The position numbers and the translations under genes are program-made. DNA of 45,943 nucleotides from Planctomycetota bacterium (lineage in GTDB: Bacteria; Planctomycetota; Phycisphaerae; Sedimentisphaerales; Anaerohalosphaeraceae). Location of the stretch: the NCBI GenBank assembly GCA_019456225.1, contig VRUI01000037.1, positions 1 to 45,943 on the forward strand, written 5' to 3'. Position 1 is the stretch's first letter. Each line of letters opens with the position of its first letter. The notes beneath the pieces were generated by a model. It was not told where the DNA came from. It did not search any database and saw only the letters and a list, made by a program, of their open reading frames with translations. Of the stretch, positions 8,803 to 17,513 are shown in pieces.

Positions 8803-9578
8803 ATGAGACAAAAAAAAGGTTTTACACTGATCGAACTTCTGGTTGTTATTGCTATTATAGCTTTGTTGCTGGCGATTATTATGCCATCGCTTAAAGTGGC
8901 CAAGAAGATGGCACAGGGTGTTATTTGTATGACGAATGTCAGGGGGCTTTCGTTGAGTTGGACCCTTTATACCAATGACTTTGACGGAAGGATGCCTCAT
9001 TGCAGTCCTGGAACAGCGTCGAATCGATGGGTTCAGCCGCCTCAGAATGCAGCCGGTAATACGGTGTCGGCGGTAAATGCTGCTCTTGAGGACCGTGTTC
9101 GCGGTATTGAGGCCGGTGCATTGTTTCCATATGTCGAGGATCATAAGCTATACCACTGCCAGGGCGATAAGAGGTTTTCGGGGGTACATCATAATTATCT
9201 CAGCTATGCCATGCCTGGTGCACTGGGCAATTATATCAAAAAAGTTACGGAGATTTCTCATCCCCAGGAAAAATATATTATCCTTGAAGAATCTGACACG
9301 CGTGCTTATATGAATGGCGGCTGGAGTATAGGAGTTTAGGAGTTGAGGAGCACAACAGAGATGGCTGGTGGGACGGTCTTGCTGTGTGGCACAATAAATC
9401 CAGCACATTCGGTTTTGGCGATGGACATGCTGAAAAACATAAATGGGTTAATAAGGAGACGCTTGAACGCGCCAGTCGTGACCTTACTGGTGGGGGCGCT
9501 TATGGTTACAAGAAGTATACCAGCGGGCCGAGAGATGATCTTGACTGGCTGCAGGCACATTGGCCATTTGCGAAATAA
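8803..9578 (+). pseudogene. Type II secretion-like pseudopilin disrupted by an 8-bp tandem duplication
   Basis: The start at 8803 gives RQKKGFTLIELLVVIAIIAL, a prepilin peptidase site with Gly/Phe and Glu at +5 and a hydrophobic helix. The planctomycete pseudopilin pattern follows (CMTNVRGLSLSWTLYTNDFDGRMP, HKLYHCQGD). The frame ends at a TAG within the second copy of TAGGAGTT, which occurs twice in tandem at 9329-9344. Removing one copy restores GGWSIGVEEHNRDGWWDG and then LAVWHNKSSTFGFGDGHAEK and WLQAHWPFAK to a stop at 9576-9578. The whole gene would be about 255 residues. An upstream in-frame ATG at 8731 would put 24 residues before the leader and is unlikely. Confidence 0.85.
9329..9344 (+). 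repeat. 8-bp tandem duplication (TAGGAGTT x2) breaking the pseudopilin frame
   Basis: TAGGAGTT at 9329-9336 is repeated exactly at 9337-9344. Eight is not a multiple of three, so the duplication shifts the frame and exposes a TAG. Deleting either copy restores one long frame through both halves of the gene. This is the footprint of a slipped-strand or short-repeat event and could be reversible. Confidence 0.9.
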
Positions 9579-9635
9579 ATAGCTAGTTATTTCTTTTTGT
9601 TATTCCGTCTTTCTGTATTGTTCGTATGAAACTTC

Positions 9636-10169
9636 ATGGAAGTTCAAGTTAATCATTCAGTTGTTGAGTTGATTGAGGGCGATATTACCGGCCTTGCGGT
9701 CGATGCTATCGTTAATGCGGCAAACGCTCAGCTTGTTTTGGGCGGCGGTGTTGCCGGGGCAATTGCACGAAAGGGGGGCGATTCCATTCAGCGCCAGTGC
9801 AATGAGATCGGCGGTGCAGTCGTAGGCGCAGCGGTTATAACAGGCGGGGGGGATCTTAAGGCCGCCCATGTCATCCATGCAGTCGGCCCGAGGCTTGGCG
9901 AGGGAGACGAGGATAATAAGCTCAGGGACGCTACGAGGAATTCACTGAAAGTCGCCGATGAGAATAAACTTGCAAGCATTGCGTTTCCAGCAATTAGCAC
10001 GGGGATATTCGGCTTTGCGATGGATAAGTGCGCAGCGATCATGCTAAGCGAGACGGTCGATTATCTCAAGGGCGAAACTTCTTTGAAGAAGGTTGTGTTC
10101 TGTCTTTATGATGAGGATGCTCTGGAGGTTTTTGTCCTGGCACTTCGGGAGATTTTAGGTCAGTCGTAG
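9636..10169 (+). CDS. Macro-domain protein (ADP-ribose / O-acetyl-ADP-ribose binding)
   Basis: A 177-residue single macro domain. Family marks are EGDITGLAVDAIVNAANAQL near residue 14, the glycine loop LGGGVAGAIARKGG, the second substrate loop ISTGIFGFAMDKCA near residue 120, and GAAVITGGGDLKAAHVIHAVGP in between. Proteins of this family (YmdB/MacroD-like) bind ADP-ribose and many remove it from proteins or deacetylate O-acetyl-ADP-ribose. The Asn of NAAN and the second loop are present, so catalysis is plausible. No ADP-ribosyltransferase partner lies nearby. The gene stands alone 57 bases after the broken pseudopilin. The ribosome-binding site is weak (GGAAG is not well placed). Confidence 0.85.
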   Translation: MEVQVNHSVVELIEGDITGLAVDAIVNAANAQLVLGGGVAGAIARKGGDSIQRQCNEIGGAVVGAAVITGGGDLKAAHVIHAVGPRLGEGDEDNKLRDATRNSLKVADENKLASIAFPAISTGIFGFAMDKCAAIMLSETVDYLKGETSLKKVVFCLYDEDALEVFVLALREILGQS

Positions 10170-10465
10170 CAGTACAGCCTTGACCGTGGTGATTTATATC
10201 TGGGCCCCCTTAAGCAAGGCTTTTCCTTATGGAAGTTAGGGAAATAGATATATTGCACCTGATATATGTGTAATGATAGGATGTGGTGTTGCAGCTTCAA
10301 ACGCGGAAATCAGAGGAGATACTGGATACTGAAACATCCACAAAATAAAAAACAGACCACAAACGTACCAGTTTCGTACCAGTTTTTCGAGGAGTTTACT
10401 GAGTGAAATCCACGTAATATCCTCGCGTAAAACTAATAGGAGCAAGAGAGATTTATCCATAATCC
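10170..10465. other. Intergenic with a short tandem repeat, no gene
   Basis: A 296-base gap between convergent genes. It holds an 11-bp tandem duplication of CGTACCAGTTT at 10364-10385 and otherwise nothing recognisable. A 137-residue minus-strand frame that enters from the next gene is a shadow. Confidence 0.4.
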
Positions 10466-12253
10466 TTATCCCTGCGCTTGCGTTTCGGGTTTCTGTTTGA
10501 TTATTTTTAATTCTTGTGTTACTTCTTTGAAGACTTCTTTCCAGTCGGCGTATTTTTTTTGTCTGAATAGTTTTAGTGTCGGGTACCATGGCGAGTCGCT
10601 GCGGTTCAGGAGCCATCTCCAGTCCGGTGAAAATTGTATCAGCGCCCATGTCGGTTTTCCCATTGCCGCTGCCAGGTGGAGTACGGCGGTGTCTACGGAG
10701 ATTACCAGGTCGAGGTTTTCTATCGCCGCGGCAGTGTCTGCGAAATTTTCGAGATAGTCCGCGACGTTTTCAATTTCAATTCCAAACTGGGCGATCTGTT
10801 TTGCCGCGTCTCCTTTTTGCAGGCTGAAAAGTTTTACCCCGTCTATTTTTGAAATTGGGGCGAAGTTGTTTAATTTGCATGAGCGGTTTGCGTCATTTCC
10901 GTGGGTTGGTTTACCTGCCCATACTATGCCGACTTTGTAACCGGCTTCTCCAATTATATCTTTCCACTTTTCGGATTTGTCTTTGTCGGCGAATAGATAG
11001 GGAATGCTCGCCGGTATTGTTTCCAGTGTTGTCTGGAAGATCGCCGGCAGGTCCATCAGGGCCGCGTAAAAGTCGAAATCCTCTGTGACGCCGCTTTGCG
11101 GTTTGGCTTCTACGAGGCGGTCTATGCCCGGAAAATCCTTAAGAAGATCCAGCATTGGTTTTCTTGCTTCGAAAAGAACGGTTGCTCCGAGTTCTTTTAG
11201 CTTTGGCAGGTACCTGATGAACTGGATGTTGTCTCCGAAACCCTGTTCGTAGTGGATGAGCAGGGTTTTGCCGTTTATTGGTCTGCCGTCCCACCTGGGT
11301 TTATCGTAGGTGTGGGGGTACGTGACGATGCCTAGTGACGGTTCTCTTCGCCACTGGTATTGACTGAAGCCCTCTGCGAGGTCGTCGCTTAGGAGCATGG
11401 CGAGAGAGCGGTTCCAGTATGCATCTGCGTAGTTTGGGTTTATCTCGATCGCGCGGGTGTAGTTTTCGATCGCTTCTGCGCACCGGCCCTTGTCGCGAAG
11501 TGAGTTTGCCAGGTTGTTGAATGCCTGGTAGAATGCCGGGTCCATTTCTGAGGCTTTTCTGTAATTTTCGATTGCTTCGTCGAAGGCGCAGAGGCCTTTT
11601 TTTGCGATTGCCATATTGTTATAGAGTTCGGCGTACTCTGGGTCTATGTAGATCGCTTTTTGGAAGGCGTTGACTGCTTCGATGTAGTTTGACTGGTCGG
11701 TTAGCAGGACGCCGAGGTGGTTGTATGCTTCTGCGTAGTCGGGTTTTAGTTCGGCGGCCTTCTGGAATAATACGGCTGCGTCGCGGAGGTGACCTAGCTG
11801 CTGGCGGCAATAGCCGAGTGTGTTGTAAGCCTGGGCGAAGGCCGGGGCGGCGGTTACAGCTTTTTTTGCGTTTTCGCAGGCGGTTTCGAAATCTCCGGCC
11901 GTCAGGTTGATGATCGCGATGTTGTGGTGGGCTTCTGCGTAGTCTGGTTTTATGGCCAGTGCAGTTTTGTAGCAGTTGAGAGCCTTTTCGGTTTGACCGA
12001 CTTCTTCTAGGAGCAAACCGAGGGTGTTGTGGAATTTGGGGAGTTTGCCCCTGCTGTCGATGGCCCGTTCGACCAGGTCGATGGCAGCTTTGACATTGCC
12101 GCGGCGGTACGCTATCGTGCCAAGCGAATACAATGCCTGATAGTGGGTGGGGTTGGTTTGCAGAACCATAAGGTACTCGGTCTCGGCATCGTCGATGCGG
12201 CCGGACAGGAAATACGCTTCTGCTTTTTCAAGTTGTTTTGTAAATATATCCAT
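10466..12253 (-). CDS. TPR-repeat protein with C-terminal glycosyltransferase-like domain
   Basis: A 595-residue protein. Residues 5 to about 285 form roughly eight tetratricopeptide repeats of 34 residues, with repeated A..Y..L/G and P-D-Y-A-E-A-Y/H-N motifs (KPDYAEAYNHLGVLL, NPNYADAYWNRSLAM). Residues 300-590 resemble the domain found after TPRs in bacterial OGT/GT9-like proteins: LLIHYEQGFGDNIQFIRYL, VGIVWAGKPTHGND, RSCKLNNFAPI, LVISVDTAVLHLAAAMGKPTW. The last block is the usual sugar-nucleotide-binding region. No signal peptide, so it is cytoplasmic. The donor and acceptor are unknown. Planctomycetes often carry several copies of this architecture. Confidence 0.8.
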   Translation of the reverse strand: MDIFTKQLEKAEAYFLSGRIDDAETEYLMVLQTNPTHYQALYSLGTIAYRRGNVKAAIDLVERAIDSRGKLPKFHNTLGLLLEEVGQTEKALNCYKTALAIKPDYAEAHHNIAIINLTAGDFETACENAKKAVTAAPAFAQAYNTLGYCRQQLGHLRDAAVLFQKAAELKPDYAEAYNHLGVLLTDQSNYIEAVNAFQKAIYIDPEYAELYNNMAIAKKGLCAFDEAIENYRKASEMDPAFYQAFNNLANSLRDKGRCAEAIENYTRAIEINPNYADAYWNRSLAMLLSDDLAEGFSQYQWRREPSLGIVTYPHTYDKPRWDGRPINGKTLLIHYEQGFGDNIQFIRYLPKLKELGATVLFEARKPMLDLLKDFPGIDRLVEAKPQSGVTEDFDFYAALMDLPAIFQTTLETIPASIPYLFADKDKSEKWKDIIGEAGYKVGIVWAGKPTHGNDANRSCKLNNFAPISKIDGVKLFSLQKGDAAKQIAQFGIEIENVADYLENFADTAAAIENLDLVISVDTAVLHLAAAMGKPTWALIQFSPDWRWLLNRSDSPWYPTLKLFRQKKYADWKEVFKEVTQELKIIKQKPETQAQG

Positions 12254-12327
12254 TTTATTTTGTCTAATGTCTATTGTCTAAATATGTATTTTTTAGAATT
12301 TTTTCGCTAGGCGTATTTTTGTTAGCG

Positions 12328-12801
12328 TTAATCGACAATGCCTAAGTCCTTATTATTTCCCTCTCCTCCTTTTTTTCCGTCAGCACCAAAGCTGTAAATG
12401 ACGAATTGACGTAAATTTTGTGGAGTATAATGGTAAATGAATTCATTTCCCCATGCATCTTTTGGAAGTACATTACTATTTAGATATCCATTAACATTCC
12501 AATTTACCGCGTTTTCAGGTTTTTCGACAAGAGCTTTCAATCCTTCCGAGTTACTGGGAAGGATTCCTGTATCAGCTTTAAATCTCTCAAGAGCATTAAT
12601 AAGTAGATGGATATAAGCTTGGGTTTTTATAGCCCGAGCACTTTCGGCATTCTCTTCAAGTTTGTCAATTATTATTGGACAGATAATTATAATGCTGGCA
12701 ACGCCTATAAGAAATGCAGCTATCACAAGAATTAATTTTCTTTTATAACTTGAGGAAGTTATATTTGCATGTTTTTCATTGTCGTATTGAAGATCAGCCA
12801 T
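12328..12801 (-). CDS. GspG-like protein with a plain membrane anchor (no prepilin cleavage site)
   Basis: A 157-residue protein. A cytoplasmic start of about 20 residues precedes one membrane helix (LILVIAAFLIGVASIIIICPIII, about 23-45) and an exported domain. That domain has the type II secretion major-pseudopilin pattern: INALERFKADTGILPSNSEG near 70-90, KDAWGNEFIYHYTP near 115, and YSFGADGKKGGEGNNKDLG at the end. The calcium-loop region of GspG is recognisable in the last block. The G-FTLIE leader is absent, so prepilin peptidase should not process it. It may be a divergent subunit or a membrane-tethered relative. It lies 74 bases upstream of the TPR-glycosyltransferase start on the same strand. 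Confidence 0.7.
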   Translation of the reverse strand: MADLQYDNEKHANITSSSYKRKLILVIAAFLIGVASIIIICPIIIDKLEENAESARAIKTQAYIHLLINALERFKADTGILPSNSEGLKALVEKPENAVNWNVNGYLNSNVLPKDAWGNEFIYHYTPQNLRQFVIYSFGADGKKGGEGNNKDLGIVD

Positions 12802-13102
12802 TTCTTTATCTTTCGAAGGAGAAAGCCTTTCAGTCTATATGTTATTATTGCAATTATTAGAATAATATAGATGATTGTCGGTCATTGTCAAGGAAATGTC
12901 TTTGGTTTGGTTATTTTGTGGCAATGTGCTGTCGGCATCCTGCCCGCAGGACGATTAATGACAAATCGTCCTGGCTCCTGTTTGTCCCTATAAAATATCG
13001 CTCACGTTACTTTAGGGTACACCAGGTTTTTTCGGCATAGTTATAAAAGTTGGTTTCTAAGTTATAAAAGCCGTTTGAAATTGTAAATTCACTCCTGTTT
13101 TG
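12802..13102. other. Intergenic with a 9-bp hairpin and a 10-bp direct repeat
   Basis: This gap holds a perfect 9-bp stem (AGGACGATT at 12948-12956 with AATCGTCCT at 12964-12972, 7-base loop) with no T-run. It also holds the direct repeat GTTATAAAAG at 13040-13049 and 13061-13070, 21 bases apart. Both lie upstream of the minus-strand GspG-like gene and downstream of the TSUP permease, so they could be regulatory or dispersed palindromic DNA. Confidence 0.45.
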
Positions 13103-13948
13103 TCAGCGTTTTATTCGGGGGGCTTGCGCCCCCGCGCTTTTGGGGCTATCAAGCATATTAAGTTTTATCGTATCTGTTGGCGTATCTTCTTTTATATATG
13201 TTTGGTATATTAGGTTTGCTATTGTCAGGGCTACTACTGTCAGGAAGAAGTATCTTATGAATTTTGTTCCTTTTCGGATTACCAGGTGCGATCCGATGGT
13301 CGCTCCGAGGAGTTGGCCGGTTCCCATTATTATGCCTGGGATGAACAGGACGTTGCCGCCGATGATGAATGCGGTCAGCGATATAATGTTTGAGGTGAAG
13401 TTCATTATCTTTGTGTGGGCGGTGGCTTTTTTAAGATTGTGGCCGAGCAGGAAGATAAAAGCGACAGCCCAGAACGAGCCTGTGCCCGGTCCGAAGAAAC
13501 CGTCGTAAAATCCGATGGTCAGGCCCGTGACGATATAAAAGGTCAGAGTTTTGATGCGGGCCTTTTTGTCCATGGCCCCCAGATCCGGCGAAAAGAGCAT
13601 ATATACAAAAACAATTGCGAGCATCGGCAGGATGATATGTGTTAGAAAAGATGAATCGATCAACTGAACCGAGTATGTGCCCAGCAACGCCCCGATAGCG
13701 GTGAAGAAAATCCCTTCAATGGTTTGCTTTACATCAACTAACCCGCTGCGGGCATAGTGGATCGAAGCGGTCAGGCTGCCGAACGAGGCCTGCAGCTTAT
13801 TGGTTCCCAGTGCCATATGCGGTTTAAACCCAAGGGCGAGAAAGACAGGAATCGTGATAATCCCGCCGCCGCCGGCAATAGAGTCGACGAAGCCTGCAAA
13901 AAAAGCGGTCAGCCAGAGAAGTACATAAGTTATAATACTTAATTCCAT
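13103..13948 (-). CDS. TSUP-family permease (TauE/SafE-like)
   Basis: A 281-residue integral membrane protein of the TauE/SafE (DUF81, TSUP) family, which exports or imports sulfite, sulfoacetate or related anions. About eight hydrophobic helices are visible. The first half carries the family motif FVDSIAGGGGIITIPVFLALG near residues 21-41 and ALGTNKLQASFGSLTAS. The second half repeats it as GFYDGFFGPGTGSFWAVAFI and TAHTKIMNFTSNIISL. The C-terminal 25 residues are polar. The substrate cannot be told from the sequence, and no sulfur-metabolism gene lies next to it. Confidence 0.85.
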   Translation of the reverse strand: MELSIITYVLLWLTAFFAGFVDSIAGGGGIITIPVFLALGFKPHMALGTNKLQASFGSLTASIHYARSGLVDVKQTIEGIFFTAIGALLGTYSVQLIDSSFLTHIILPMLAIVFVYMLFSPDLGAMDKKARIKTLTFYIVTGLTIGFYDGFFGPGTGSFWAVAFIFLLGHNLKKATAHTKIMNFTSNIISLTAFIIGGNVLFIPGIIMGTGQLLGATIGSHLVIRKGTKFIRYFFLTVVALTIANLIYQTYIKEDTPTDTIKLNMLDSPKSAGAQAPRIKR

Positions 13949-14209
13949 AAACAGATATCTGATTTAACAGTTTGCTATAAGTTTTGCTTTTGGCAGCCTG
14001 AGTTCTTAATAAACTCGTTATATTACTCGTTCTATATACTAAGATTATCTTCAACTGTCAAGGGTGTCGCTTTGGATGTTTTTTTGAGATACCCCTCATT
14101 TTGTCTATGGTTATCGGAGCTTGTGTATTAGGTCGTAAGCGAAAACCTGCATAAAAGCATAGGGAAATAGGAATTAAGTTGTTGTTGTTGAAAAAGTAAA
14201 CTTACAGCT

Positions 14210-14236
14210 TAACACTCATAAATCGCCTGTCGATAG
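14210..14236 (+). promoter_or_regulatory. Candidate sigma-28 (FliA) promoter of the chemotaxis operon
   Basis: TAAC (14210-14213), 15 bases, then GTCGATAG (14229-14236). This fits the flagellar/chemotaxis consensus TAAA-N15-GCCGATAA in 3 of 4 and 6 of 8 positions, and ends 54 bases before the cheA ATG. Sigma-28 control of chemotaxis operons is established in motile bacteria. Its use here is an inference. Confidence 0.4.
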
Positions 14237-14290
14237 TAATTTTATAGGTAAGTACCATTTTGTTAACGTTTGGTTTATTACGGGTGCATT

Positions 14291-16603
14291 ATGAGTGAAA
14301 GCAACGAATTTGTTGGTTTGGTTCAGCAAGCGGCTTCTGCGGTTAATATGGCAGGTGCCGGTGACAGTTCAGATATGAAAGCTTTGGAGGCTATATTTGA
14401 TAAGATCAACGCTGAGCTAAAGGAGATATCGGACTTCCCCGATCAATTGCAGGAAGAGGCTATTGATGCAACAGAGTCGGCAAAAAAGCTTGCAGGTGCG
14501 TTGGTTAGCGATGAAGTTGCCGATGCGCATGCGTCGTTGAACGTCTTATCAGATACCGTTGTCGCATTGCAGGAGATGGCCGATAAGGCAGCTTCTAATA
14601 CTCTAGACAGCGATTTCCAGGCAAAGTTCCCAGCCGTTAGCGATCAAGTTGACCGGCCAGCCGATGTCGAAGAACCTGTTGACGAGGCTGCCGCCGAAGT
14701 TGACGAGTTGATAATCCCCGAAGAGGATGCACCGATGGTACTGGATTTCATTGCCGAAGCTGGTGAGCATATCGAAGCTGCCGAGGCGGGACTTCTGGAA
14801 CTTGAAAACGCACCCGACGATACCGAGGCGATCAATACGATCTTCCGGGGCTTCCATACAATTAAAGGTATGGCCGGTTTTCTGAATCTTACAGAGATCG
14901 GTTCTCTTGCCCATGTATCCGAAAATCTTCTCGATCTTAGCAGGCAGGGTAAACTGCAGCTGGTCGGTTCTAATATGGATGTGATTTTTGAGTCGATAGA
15001 CCTGTTGAAAAAGATGAGCTCAGAGCTCCAGGACGCTATCGAAGCCGGTACCGCGGTTCCAGGTCAGCCGGAACTTGCCGCTATTGTTGCCAGGATCAAT
15101 GATTGTGCAGAGGGCAAAGCTCCGAATAGTGCTCCGGCCGAAACAGCTAAAACTGCTGAAACAACGGAAACAGTTAGCGAAGTCGCTCCAGAAACAACCG
15201 CTCAGGAACCCACAACAGAAGAGACCGTTGCCGAAGATACGACAGATATGCAAGAGGTCGCAGAGGTAGTAGAAGCTAAGCCAGAAACAACCGGTCCAGA
15301 GGCGGCGGTAAGTGAGCCTGCCACTGGGGTGGAAGTTGAGACTCAGCCGGAAACTCAATCCGCAGAGCCGCAGGAAACCGAGCCACAGGTTCAAGAGCAG
15401 GTAAAGCAGCAGGCCTCTGCGAAAGTTAAACAGATCTCCGACGAGAAGATCAAGGTTAGCACCAACCGCCTCGATGAGCTTGTTAATATGGCAGGTGAGC
15501 TTGTCATCGCACAGTCGATGGTAAGTCAGCAGGCCATTAACGTACTTGGCGACGATAACCCGCTATGTACGAAGATCAGCCACCAGGGCAAGATCGTTCG
15601 CGAACTTCAGGAATTGTCGATGCTTATGCGGATGGTTCCGATCCAGGGTGTATTCGGTAAAATGGCACGTCTTGTGCGAGATCTTTCCCGAAAGAGCGGC
15701 AAGCAGATCAACTTTGTAACTCAAGGTGAAGAGACCGAGTTGGACCGTAATGTTGTCGATCAGATTTCCGATCCGCTCGTTCATATGGTCAGAAATTCGA
15801 TCGACCACGGTATTGAAGCGTGTTCTGAGGACCGCGTCGCGGCAGGTAAAGAGTCTACAGGCGTGGTACAGTTGCGAGCGTTCCACCAGGCCGGTAATAT
15901 TGTTATCGAGATCGAAGATGACGGCAGGGGACTTGACAAGGAAAAGATTCTTGCCAAGGCGATTAAGAATGGTATTGTCGATCCCGGTCAGGATCTCAGC
16001 GACGCCGAGATTTACAAACTTGTCTTCCATGCCGGTCTTTCTACGGCAGAAAAAATTACTTCTATATCCGGCCGCGGTGTTGGTATGGATGTCGTTAAGA
16101 AGAATATCGAGTCTCTCAGAGGTAAGGTCGAGATCACTTCTAAAAAGGGTAAAGGGACGGTTTTTTCGATTCGTCTGCCTTTGACTCTTGCCATAATCGA
16201 AGGCCAGGTCATACGGATCGGCAATCAGAAGTATATCATTCCGATTTTGTCTATCGAGCGATGTCTGAGGCCATCCGAAAAACAGCTTTCTACCGTTCAG
16301 GGAAAAGGTGAGATGGCTCATGTTCAGGGCGAGCTGCTGCCGGTTGTAAGGCTATACAGACAGTTTGGAGTTACCCCGGACAGCGAAGACCCCACTAAAG
16401 CATCGCTTGTTGTCGTCGAAGAGGACGGTAGAAAGGGCGCGTTTATGGTTGACGAACTTCTTGACCAGCAGCAGACAGTTATTAAGAGTCTGGGTGAATC
16501 ATTCGGCAATATCAAGGGCGTTTCCGGCGGTGCTATCATGGGTGACGGGCGTGTGAGTCTGATTCTTGACGTGCCCGGGCTTTTGGAATCTGCAAGCTAT
16601 TAA
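14291..16603 (+). CDS. cheA: Chemotaxis histidine kinase CheA
   Basis: A 770-residue CheA. Residues 1-130 form an acidic helical extension not seen in standard CheA. The HPt domain follows, with the phosphorylated His189 in RGFHTIKGMAGF. Residues 280-385 are a Pro/Thr/Glu-rich linker with no recognisable P2 (CheY-binding) domain. The dimerisation domain starts at 387 (STNRLDELVNMAGELVIAQ). The kinase domain has the N box HMVRNSIDHGIE at 498, G1 DDGRGLDKEK at 543 and G2 SGRGVGMDVVKKNIESL. A CheW-like domain ends the protein. It heads cheA-cheR-cheD-cheB. ATG 14291 is preferred to a non-ATG start at 14270, though its ribosome-binding site is weak. Confidence 0.93.
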   Translation: MSESNEFVGLVQQAASAVNMAGAGDSSDMKALEAIFDKINAELKEISDFPDQLQEEAIDATESAKKLAGALVSDEVADAHASLNVLSDTVVALQEMADKAASNTLDSDFQAKFPAVSDQVDRPADVEEPVDEAAAEVDELIIPEEDAPMVLDFIAEAGEHIEAAEAGLLELENAPDDTEAINTIFRGFHTIKGMAGFLNLTEIGSLAHVSENLLDLSRQGKLQLVGSNMDVIFESIDLLKKMSSELQDAIEAGTAVPGQPELAAIVARINDCAEGKAPNSAPAETAKTAETTETVSEVAPETTAQEPTTEETVAEDTTDMQEVAEVVEAKPETTGPEAAVSEPATGVEVETQPETQSAEPQETEPQVQEQVKQQASAKVKQISDEKIKVSTNRLDELVNMAGELVIAQSMVSQQAINVLGDDNPLCTKISHQGKIVRELQELSMLMRMVPIQGVFGKMARLVRDLSRKSGKQINFVTQGEETELDRNVVDQISDPLVHMVRNSIDHGIEACSEDRVAAGKESTGVVQLRAFHQAGNIVIEIEDDGRGLDKEKILAKAIKNGIVDPGQDLSDAEIYKLVFHAGLSTAEKITSISGRGVGMDVVKKNIESLRGKVEITSKKGKGTVFSIRLPLTLAIIEGQVIRIGNQKYIIPILSIERCLRPSEKQLSTVQGKGEMAHVQGELLPVVRLYRQFGVTPDSEDPTKASLVVVEEDGRKGAFMVDELLDQQQTVIKSLGESFGNIKGVSGGAIMGDGRVSLILDVPGLLESASY

Positions 16604-16659
16604 ACCAGGGATAAAACAAAAAGCTGTATACCTGGATACATTAAACCTAAGAGAGTATA

Positions 16660-17505
16660 ATGATAGAATCAATTGTCAACGAAGTAACGCTAACCGAAAA
16701 GGATTTCATCAGGGTCAGCGACATGGTTTACAAGCATTGCGGTATTAATCTGCATTCCGGTAAGAAGGAACTTGTCCGGGCACGCCTTGCAAAACGGCTT
16801 CGTCTTCTAAAGATGACATCATTCCCCCAGTACATTGATTTTGCGTTCAACGACCCGACGGGTGACGAATTTACTGCTCTTGTGGATTCGCTTAGTACGA
16901 ACCTTACGAGTTTCTTCCGTGAAAACCAGCATTTTGAATATCTGAAAAAGGATTTTTTGCCAGGTGTTATGGCCGAGAAAGAAAAGAGCGGCGACCGGGT
17001 AATTCGCGCATGGAGTGCGGGGTGTTCTTCCGGTGAAGAGCCTTATTCAATAGCGATTACGCTTTTGGAAGCGATCAAGATGGAAAGAAGTTTGACAGCC
17101 AAGATACTTGCTACGGATATTTCCACGCAGATACTTGCCAAGGCCAAAGCCGGAGTTTATGACCCTGAAAGAGTTGCGCCCGTCCCTCCTGAGCTTAAGA
17201 ACCGTTACCTGGTTTCTGAAAAGGTTGATAATCAACAAGTTTTTAAGGTTGGCAGGGCACTTAAGGATATTATATTCTTCGGTCATCTGAATCTTATGGA
17301 TGAATGGCCGATCAAGGTCCCTCTGGATTTTATATTCTGCAGAAATGTAATGATATACTTCGATAAACCTACGCAGGAGCGATTGGTAAATCGTTACTGG
17401 CAGAATCTTAATCCCGGCGGTTTGCTGTTTACGGGCCATTCCGAATCGCTTACGGGTATCAACCATAAGTTCCGTTATGTTCAGCCGACAATATATGTTA
17501 AGTAG
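16660..17505 (+). CDS. cheR: Chemoreceptor methyltransferase CheR
   Basis: A 281-residue S-adenosylmethionine-dependent glutamate methyltransferase acting on chemoreceptor cytoplasmic domains. The N-terminal helical domain (residues 10-80) contains GINLHSGKKELVRARLAKRLR. The catalytic domain has the CheR marks TNLTSFFRENQHFEYL, the SAM loop AWSAGCSSGEEPYSIAI, ILATDIS, and DFIFCRNVMIYFDKPTQ. The end GGLLFTGHSESLTGINHKF is also typical. Length is normal for the family. The start lies 56 bases after cheA with TAAGAGAG as a modest ribosome-binding site. No receptor gene is in the window, so its targets are encoded elsewhere. Confidence 0.95.
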   Translation: MIESIVNEVTLTEKDFIRVSDMVYKHCGINLHSGKKELVRARLAKRLRLLKMTSFPQYIDFAFNDPTGDEFTALVDSLSTNLTSFFRENQHFEYLKKDFLPGVMAEKEKSGDRVIRAWSAGCSSGEEPYSIAITLLEAIKMERSLTAKILATDISTQILAKAKAGVYDPERVAPVPPELKNRYLVSEKVDNQQVFKVGRALKDIIFFGHLNLMDEWPIKVPLDFIFCRNVMIYFDKPTQERLVNRYWQNLNPGGLLFTGHSESLTGINHKFRYVQPTIYVK

Positions 17506-17513
17506 AATGTGCG

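Noticed and set aside
15563-16321. 252-residue minus-strand frame inside cheA
   Set aside because: Shadow of the cheA kinase domain; no motif and no suitable start.
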